Part shown: piece by piece, positions 57,615-64,000 of the stretch
Position numbering within the stretch: position 1 is the first letter of the stretch
How the letters are laid out: every line of letters starts with the position of its first letter
Assembly: GCA_020746875.1 (NCBI GenBank)
Contig: JAGTJL010000018.1
Coordinates: 1,116,001-1,180,000 of the forward strand
Source: Rhexocercosporidium sp. MPI-PUGE-AT-0058
Lineage: Eukaryota; Ascomycota; Leotiomycetes; Helotiales
Direction of reading: 5' to 3'
DNA length: 64,000 bases
The notes under the pieces: generated by a model
The model's database searches: none
What the model was told of the DNA's origin: nothing
The model's input: only the letters and a program-made list of their open reading frames with translations
Made by a program: the position numbers and the translations under genes

Positions 57615-58443
57615 TGATAGCAATTCGGTAAACTCGCTAAGGCAGCCAATAATATCAGTTACCCCCGACACACTTCCTGATCGAGACGACTAGCTGAGCT
57701 TTCTCGGCTAATATCGCTTCGGCTGCTTCCGTTCAAACGCTTGTCGATAAAGCCATACTAACTTCTCTTAACTGAAGTAAGCTAGACCCCTTTAAGCCCT
57801 TACTAACCCGATTAGGACGTATTACAGACCCGAGGCCTTTGACCCTGAGACTAAACCCTAGGGAAATCATAACCTAGCGGTCCCTAAACGTTATAAGCGC
57901 GCGTAGCCACCTAGATTGCGATTCTAGGTCTTATAATAAATTTCTCATTCCTAGGCGCCCATACCTTTTACGGCGCTAGCAGTGGCTATAAGTAGCGTGC
58001 TAGCGTGGCTTGTATTAGGGAGTGGCTGTCCGTATCGTCACTAGTCTAGCACAAATTACAGTGGTTTTAGGCTTTTCTAACTATATAAGAAGCCATCCTC
58101 GGAGAGGGTTACAGCTAGTTAAGCTTACTAATTCCTGTGAGAAAAACCAAGCTAGTAGTGGCGCTAGCGTTGTAATAAGAGCCTAAGCAGACCGCTGAGA
58201 ACCCTATTATAATACTAGCTAAGCGAAACCCTCGGTAAGGTAATAATAAGTCCTTGGCAAGGCTTTTTTACCTTAATTAATCGATTTTAAATCGATTTAA
58301 GGCATACTAAATCAAGGAGAGTAGCCTCAAAGTGAGGTTAAAGACTTAAATAAAGTCTAAGACTAGAATAATCTAATAAATCATTATAAGTGATAAAATC
58401 GCCTAAAGGAATCAAAGCTAAACTCAATCGAGACAAGCTTAAA
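57615..58443 (+). other. Copia 5' untranslated leader
   Basis: It starts directly after the LTR with TGATAGCAATTCGG, where the primer-binding site for reverse transcription is expected. No tRNA match was confirmed. It is GC-richer than the coding part and lacks an open frame. Confidence 0.5.
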
Positions 58444-61400
58444 ATGGCCGCTACTGCCTTTAAAGGAAAGAAACTAGTAAGGAAATCTAATTATATTAAA
58501 TAGATAAATCCCGCTAGCCTATTCCTGGAAATTAACAGCTATATGCCTTATATTTCCGGCAAAGCTTTACCTCCGGACTAATCCTTATATTACGCTAGGG
58601 ATACCGAAGGAGGTAGAGCCGTATTAGCCCCTTATTCTCATGAGCTAGCCGTAAAATATCACGAGAAGCTAAACTACTTTAAGACGCAGAGCCAAAAAGC
58701 GCTAAGGGCGCTAAAGTCGATTATATCGCTGGAAAATTAAGAGCGATTTAAAGACAAAGATACGGCTAAAAAGCTATAGAACGCTATTCAATCTACTTTC
58801 GGCTAATTAACGCTTGAGCTAGTCGGCCGTTATATAAATCAAATCGTCGATTCCAATTACAGCTCTTATAAGAGCATAGACGAATACACTAGCGTAATCC
58901 AATCGAGCGCCATATACTTAAAGTAGCTAGACTGCGAGATTCCAAAGCCTGTAATAGCTAGCCTAATACTAAAAAGCTTGCCGAGCTCTTTTGACGCCTT
59001 TTCGTCTCGTAAATACGAGAAAATGTCAAGTGATCTCAAGAATATTGATATTGACGGTCTAATTAACGACTTAATTTCGGAAGAAGCTCGCATAAGCGCT
59101 AACGCCGACCTTAACGCTAATAAAGCGTTTAAAGGCGGCAAAAGCGGTAATAAGAAGCACTGCAATAAGTGCAAAGTCACGGGACATATAACGTCTACGT
59201 GCTGGGTCTTACACCCTGAGCTAAGGCCTAATAATTCGGAAAACCCGAATAAAAAGCCTAATAATAAGCCTAAAAAAGCTAAGGAATCAAAAGGCGAATC
59301 AAAAACAGAGTCTACGAAAGCTATTATGGCCGTATCTAAGACTTATACGCCTCCTAATAGGCACGTGACGGCTAGAAAGCCTATAAAGGCACACACAAAC
59401 CACTTACCCTTATCAAAGGGTAAGTCAAATATAAAGCCTAAAGTGCAGCTTGAACCTCTCTTACTTATGAGTACTTTTATAAATACTATAAAGGAATTAA
59501 GCGAGTCCGATTCTGACTAATTAGAGGGAGATATTGCAAATCAAGCTTTTAGAACCGTTTATAATTACAGACTAGTTCTAGACTCCGGTGCTAGCGAGCA
59601 CTATACGCCTAATAAAGGATGGTTACTTAACTATAAGCCTACCCTTCGCAAATCAGTCATAATCGCTAACGGCGACGTATTACCGATATTAGGCACGGGA
59701 GATATTCCTATTAAGGGTAATAACGGCATGGAAGTAATTATCTAACGGGTAAACTATATTCCGGGGCTAAAAACGACCCTTTTAAGCTCAAGGGAAATAA
59801 CTAAGAAAAGCTGGTCAATCAACTTTACCGAGAACGGTGCTTTATTAAAGCATAAAAAGGGCCAATTACAGGCTAAATGGGACTATAACGCCTATTACGT
59901 TCAAGCGGAAGTCGATAATGACGCTCTCGAACCTGTAATATATTAGGTAGACTCAAATTCGCCGCTAGACCTTTACTATAAGAGGCTAATGCATATAAAT
60001 AAAAAGTCGATTCTTAAAACGATCGAGAAAAGCCATAGATTAAAGAAAATCCAACAAAAAGACAGGCTAGCTGACTGTGACGCTTGTAATAGCAGCAAAA
60101 TGCACGTGATCGGCAGTAAAAAGCCTATGTCAGATGCGCCACCCTTGACTATATTCGATATCGATATTGCGGGGCCTTTTAAAGTCAAAGGACTTAAAGA
60201 AGAGCGCTATTTCCTTACTATTACATGTAGAGGATCAAGAGCTATTTAGCTATACGCCTTAAAACTCAAAGCCGACGCTTATAACGTACTTATTGACTTC
60301 TATAATATAATAAATACGCAGTTTAATCAGAAGGAAATCAAATTTATGACGAATATTAAAGCTTTTAAGCTTGATAACGCCGGGGAATTCAAGTCTAATA
60401 AATAGACGCATTATTACAAGTAACAAGGGTATATATGCGAATATACTAGCCCTTATTCCCCTTCCCAAAACGGGATAGCCGAAAGGTTAAATAAATACCT
60501 AATAAAGCGGCTAATTAGCGTCTGTAAAGCTAAGAGATTACCCTTATTTTTATAGCCCTACTTATTATAAGGAATAGCTTATATTAAGAATCGGTCATAT
60601 AATTCCGTCATAAAGAAGACGCCTTTTAAAGCTCTATGCGGTAAATTACCGACAATCGATTATATTCGCATACTAAGCTCTTTAACCTACGTACTTGAGA
60701 ATAAGAGAGCTCATAAGCTAGCCGATAAATCCGACAGGGGTATTCTTATCGGTTTTGAGTCTTCCAATAATTACTTAGTTTATTTACCGAGTAAAAGAGC
60801 CGTTATAAGCTCTAAAAACGTCCTAATTAAAGAGGATTTAATCCTTAAGGACGATATGACGGAAGAAACCGAATTCGACTATATAATCGAAACACTTAAA
60901 GAGTTTGAAGGCGCTAGCGACGATATTATTAAGCTAATAAGTGGTATTAACGACGAAATGCTTAATAAAGGCAATATAAGCGAAAAGTCGCTTATTAACT
61001 AATTAAAGGGCGAGAAAACGGATTTTAAAGACAAATCCGACTTATTCGCATAAGAGCTCCCTCAAACGCTAAAGGCCAATAAGAGGCCTAATACGGCTAG
61101 CCCGGAAATGCCTAAAGCGCCTATTAAGAGGCTTAAAAAGGATTATTCGAGCTAAGAGCCTAACGTCGTAACTAGAAACGCTAGTACTAGCGCCAAAGAC
61201 TTTAATAACTCTTCGGAAAATCAGCCGGTAATACACTTAAGCTTTAAGACGGCTATTCGCCAGCTAAATAATTAGTTAATTAAAGAGGAAAAAGAAGCTT
61301 TTTCTGTTTATAAAGACGTTAAGAGACTAGCTTCTATAGCTTTAATAAGCTCTAAAATCGACGAAGACTTCGATTAAGGGCTAATAAAGCTGCCCGAAGA

Positions 61401-62997
61401 GCTAGAGGCTAATAAAGTCGTTATTAAACGAATTAAAAGTTTTTAAATTTACGAGCCTAAAAGCCTTAAAGAGGCTATAGCCTCTTTATATAAAGACTAT
61501 TAGCTAAAAGCCATGGAAAAAGAAGTCAATTCCTTAGAAAATCACGAGACTTGGGAAATAGTGCCAAAAGACGCTAGCAAGGCTTATAAGCCTTTAAAAA
61601 CAAGGTAAGTATATAAAATTAAAGAATCACTTAATTACTTCGAATTTAAAGCTAGATTCGTCGCTAAAGGGTTTAAGCAACTCTATAGCCTTAACTACGT
61701 AAACACTTTTGCTAGCGTAGTAAAACAAATGACTTGGCGACTTATATTCGCCTTAGCGGTCCTTTACGGTTAGCTTATATAGAAAGTCGATATAATATCG
61801 GCTTTTACGCAGAGTGATATTAACGTAAATACTCTGTATATAATGCCTCCTGAAGGCATAAACGCCCAAAAATACGCTAGTAAACTACTTCTGCTTAATA
61901 AAGCCTTATACGGGCTAAAACAGTCAGCTAGGCTCTGGTTTATTACGCTAAAGGAAGTCCTAGTCCAAAAACTCGGTTTTCAAGCCTTAATTACCGAGAA
62001 TTGCATCTTAATTAATAAGGAGCAATAGCTTATAGTCTCTATTTACGTAGACGACTTAGTAATAATTGGCCCAAGCGTTAATAATATCAAATCCTTTATT
62101 AAAGAGCTTAAAAAACTCTTTAAATTAAAGGATTTAGGGCTAATAAAGGACTACTTAGGTATAAATATCGATTATAACCTAGACAAAGGTTATATAAAGC
62201 TAAGCCAAGAAAGCTATATTAAGAAAGTGCTAGCGCGGTTTAATATGACCGACTGTAAGCCTAAAGATATACCAATGGATTCGAAGGCTAAGCTAGAGCC
62301 TAATCCTAATCAGGCTAATAAAGAGGAAATAAATCAATATCAGCAAATTATAAGCTGCCTCTTGTTTCTTACGCTAGCAACTAGACCCGATATTTGCTAC
62401 TCGGTTATAAAGCTCGCTCGATTCGCTAGTAACCCTAGCACCGATCACATGATTGCCTTTAAAAACGTGCTTAAATACCTAAAAGGATCAAAAAAGCTAG
62501 GGCTAATCTACGAAAAAAGCTCTAGTCGATATATAAGCGGCTATTACGACGCCGACTACGCCGGAGATATTGGTACGGCTAAATCGACTAGCGGCTTGAG
62601 CTTTTACTTAGCGAGTTGCTTATTCAGCTGGAAAAGCAAGCTCTAAAGTATTATAGCTCAAAGTACGACTGAGGCCGAATATATAGCTATTAATTCGGCT
62701 TTTAAAAAGGCTGTTTATATAAAGCAGCTTCTAACCGAATTAGGCTATTACATACAGGAACGATTCCCTGTTTATACGGACAATAACGGCGCTCTCTTAT
62801 TGGCTAATAACTCTCAATTTCACGAGAGGACTAAGCATATTACCGTCAAATATCACTACGTCCGCGACCTCATAAATCAAGGCGAAATAGACCTAATTTA
62901 TATAAGAGGGTCTAAACAAAAAGCCGACGGCTTTACGAAGCCGCTAGATAAGCCTAAATTCATTGAATTCATAAGGCTTTTGAGACTAGCCGAATAA
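58444..62997 (+). pseudogene. Copia gag-pol, one frame of 1517 codons with nonsense changes only
   Basis: ATG at 58444 (MAATAFKGKK; an upstream in-frame ATA at 58393 could be a mutated ATG) to TAA at 62995. Gag contains a CCHC zinc knuckle at codons 240-253 (CNKCKVTGHITSTC). Protease DSGAS is at about codon 380. The integrase has a HIN region with CDAC near codon 540, then Asp (FDIDIAGPF), Asp (LDNAGEF) and Glu (NGIAERLNK). Reverse transcriptase has YVDD at codon 1201. RNase H has YTDNNGALLLANN near codon 1446, and the frame ends FIRLLRLAE. About 25 in-frame stops are present, most at Gln-like and a few at Trp-like positions (for example AI-stop-LYAL). There are no frameshifts. Key catalytic motifs are intact, so only the stops silence it. 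Confidence 0.93.
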
Positions 62998-63169
62998 GGC
63001 TAAAGCGGAGGAAATAAGATTATAATTTGTATTTCTCTCTTCACAACTGGCTTACCCTCCGCAAAGGGTTATTTCATGTATTTAATCTATTCTTATAAAT
63101 ATAAGCTCTGCTTTAAAGCTAGCTTATATATAAGCTTATAAAGCTATTACGTCACTCATTAAGAAGGCG

Positions 63170-63482
63170 TATTGGATTTCACTTCGGTAACTCGTGCCGA
63201 TTCTACCCTAGAATAGCCGAAGGAATTTCCACTGCTTACGCGGCCCGGAAATTACCTTCGTATTCTGGGAAATTACGCTCGTATTCAATTACGTAGCTCG
63301 TATAAGCTACGTAATTAGTTACGTAGTCGTAGAAGCTTCTAGAGAAGCTATTATTTTGTATATAACTACCGTAGAGCTCTTTTAGCTCTTCAAGCAAGCA
63401 AGCAATCAATTCTACTTTGTCTTTGATCACGTGTCCTCACCTACTGCGCTTCCTCATTCTGATTGGCTCGCCTATTCTCACA
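63170..63482 (+). repeat. 3' LTR of the copia element (313 bp)
   Basis: Same as the 5' LTR but with a single 30-bp palindromic unit (63289-63318). A few G/A and C/T differences, including the first dinucleotide TA for TG. Confidence 0.95.
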
Positions 63483-64000
63483 TTTGCGTAAGCTTATCTT
63501 CTTTAGCTATAAAGTATTTAACGTCGGAAATATTATAAAGACTAAAAGTAATTAAGAAGTCCTCGCGGTTAAATCCTAATAGAGTCAACAGCTTCTTTTA
63601 TTTGATAACAGAAGAGTAAGATATACCTCTCGAGGCCTTGTCAATCTCCTCTCGAAGCCGCGCTAACGCCTTGTCCTTCCTTTTACCGTAAATAAATAGT
63701 ATATAAATATCAAAAATTCCTAGCAGTGAATATGCCTTGTCTTCTTTATAAATCGTCTTACGATATTCTGCCTACGAAAATCGCTTAGCAACCGTGAATC
63801 CAAATAAACGGCTTCCTCGAAGGGCTCTAGCTGAAATGCTTATTACTTCGCAGATATGCCTTTGTAAGAAGACTTTATTACTTAATAAGTCCTTATCTTT
63901 ATAGAAGAAGTCGACTGATACCTGCGCAATCAGCTCTTATAAAATCCAGCCGCGTCTAAACTATTCGCTTTTTCGAAATAACAATTCTTAAAATTCGTTA

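Larger units (their letters stand above)
57272..63482 (+). mobile_element. Full-length Ty1/copia retrotransposon inserted in NLR copy 2
   Basis: The 6211-bp element is flanked by TTTGC duplications (57267-57271 and 63483-63487). LTRs of 343 and 313 bp start TGTTGGATTTCACTTCGG (TATTGG in the right copy) and end TTCTCACA. They differ by one 30-bp unit and a handful of transitions, so the insertion is comparatively young. The whole gag-pol lies in one frame. It is antisense to the NLR gene and sits between its HET and NB-ARC parts. A short purine run (AAGAAGG) precedes the 3' LTR. Confidence 0.95.
53802..64000 (-). pseudogene. HET-NB-ARC-TPR NLR-type protein, copy 2, split by two transposons
   Basis: Paralogue of 16013-18622, running off the right edge. 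From right to left: HET-domain C-terminal part and linker (64000-63488; REDFLITFSLYNISDVKYFI is close to copy 1), a copia element (57272-63482), then NB-ARC beginning IL-K-DDSF and P-loop GFGGIGK near 57216 (better preserved than in copy 1), ARC region, a Tc1 element (55272-56568), the rest of ARC, seven TPR units, and a C-terminal ETARNKLCIM with TGA at 53802-53804. Joining across the copia duplication restores the linker reading. At least one frame change lies between the P-loop and the TPR array, and RIP-type stops are abundant. Such proteins act in fungal non-self recognition. This copy cannot function. Confidence 0.82.

Noticed and set aside
1..64000. tRNA, rRNA or CRISPR loci
   Set aside because: No cloverleaf with a GTTCRA-type loop, no rRNA core sequence and no spacer-repeat structure were seen on either strand by eye.

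Overview
This window looks like a chromosome segment of a filamentous ascomycete (Pezizomycotina) with a two-speed genome. Long, very AT-rich stretches are packed with dead transposons. Their reading frames can still be followed but carry many TAA/TAG codons where Gln or Trp is expected, the pattern left by repeat-induced point mutation (RIP). Between them lie islands of ordinary base composition with small spliced genes. Introns are short (about 50-80 bp) with GTNNGT donors, GCTAAC-like branch points and AG acceptors. The gene families (HET, 2EXR, SAT1-like rhodopsin, HeLo-like N-termini) are typical of Pezizomycotina. The species cannot be named from the sequence.

Left AT-rich block (1-18.6 kb): a truncated Ty3/gypsy element on the minus strand (1-2605); a Tc1/mariner element with TA duplications (4526-6008); a 2EXR-domain relic (about 8.75-9.16 kb); an unassigned leucine-rich open frame (about 9.6-10.2 kb); a second Tc1/mariner element whose 364-codon frame and DD34E spacing survive (10696-12070); a run of short palindromic repeats (14.75-14.88 kb); a PAQR/haemolysin-III-type membrane protein pseudogene (15.2-16.0 kb); and, convergent with it, a HET-NB-ARC-TPR (NLR-type) pseudogene (16013-18622, minus).

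Central island (about 18.65-30 kb): a large gene of unknown family (19994-23085) that keeps an intron and a coherent frame but has roughly 40 in-frame stops, nearly all at presumed Gln codons; an open chromodomain gene whose first codon is ATA (23358-24152); an intact two-exon gene joining a HeLo-like N-terminus to a degenerate retropepsin-like C-terminus (25079-26631), the best candidate for a functional gene here; eroded coding sequence of unknown type (26.7-27.4 kb); a SAT1-like rhodopsin-domain pseudogene (27543-28426, minus); and, at the edge, an SREBP-like bHLH pseudogene (29795-30.6 kb).

Middle AT-rich block (31-45.8 kb): one 14.7 kb insertion consisting of a chromodomain Ty3/gypsy element (31085-45788, 255-bp LTRs, GAGAT duplication) with a Ty1/copia element (36434-44389, 184-bp LTRs, AATTA duplication) nested in its integrase region. 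From 45.8 to 53.8 kb there is decayed unique sequence, one hAT transposase relic (49-51.5 kb), a second hAT C-terminal fragment (52.18-52.48 kb) and a foldback/MITE with perfect 65-bp inverted repeats directly against that fragment.

Right block (53.8-64 kb): a second HET-NB-ARC-TPR gene, paralogous to the one at 16-18.6 kb and running off the right edge. It is cut by a Tc1/mariner element (55272-56568, TA duplication) and by a full-length Ty1/copia element (57272-63482, TTTGC duplication) whose 1517-codon gag-pol frame is intact apart from nonsense changes. The uninterrupted paralogue supplies the empty site for the Tc1 element. The paralogues differ in the number of 126-bp TPR units (two regular units against six). 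No rRNA, tRNA or CRISPR sequence was recognised.
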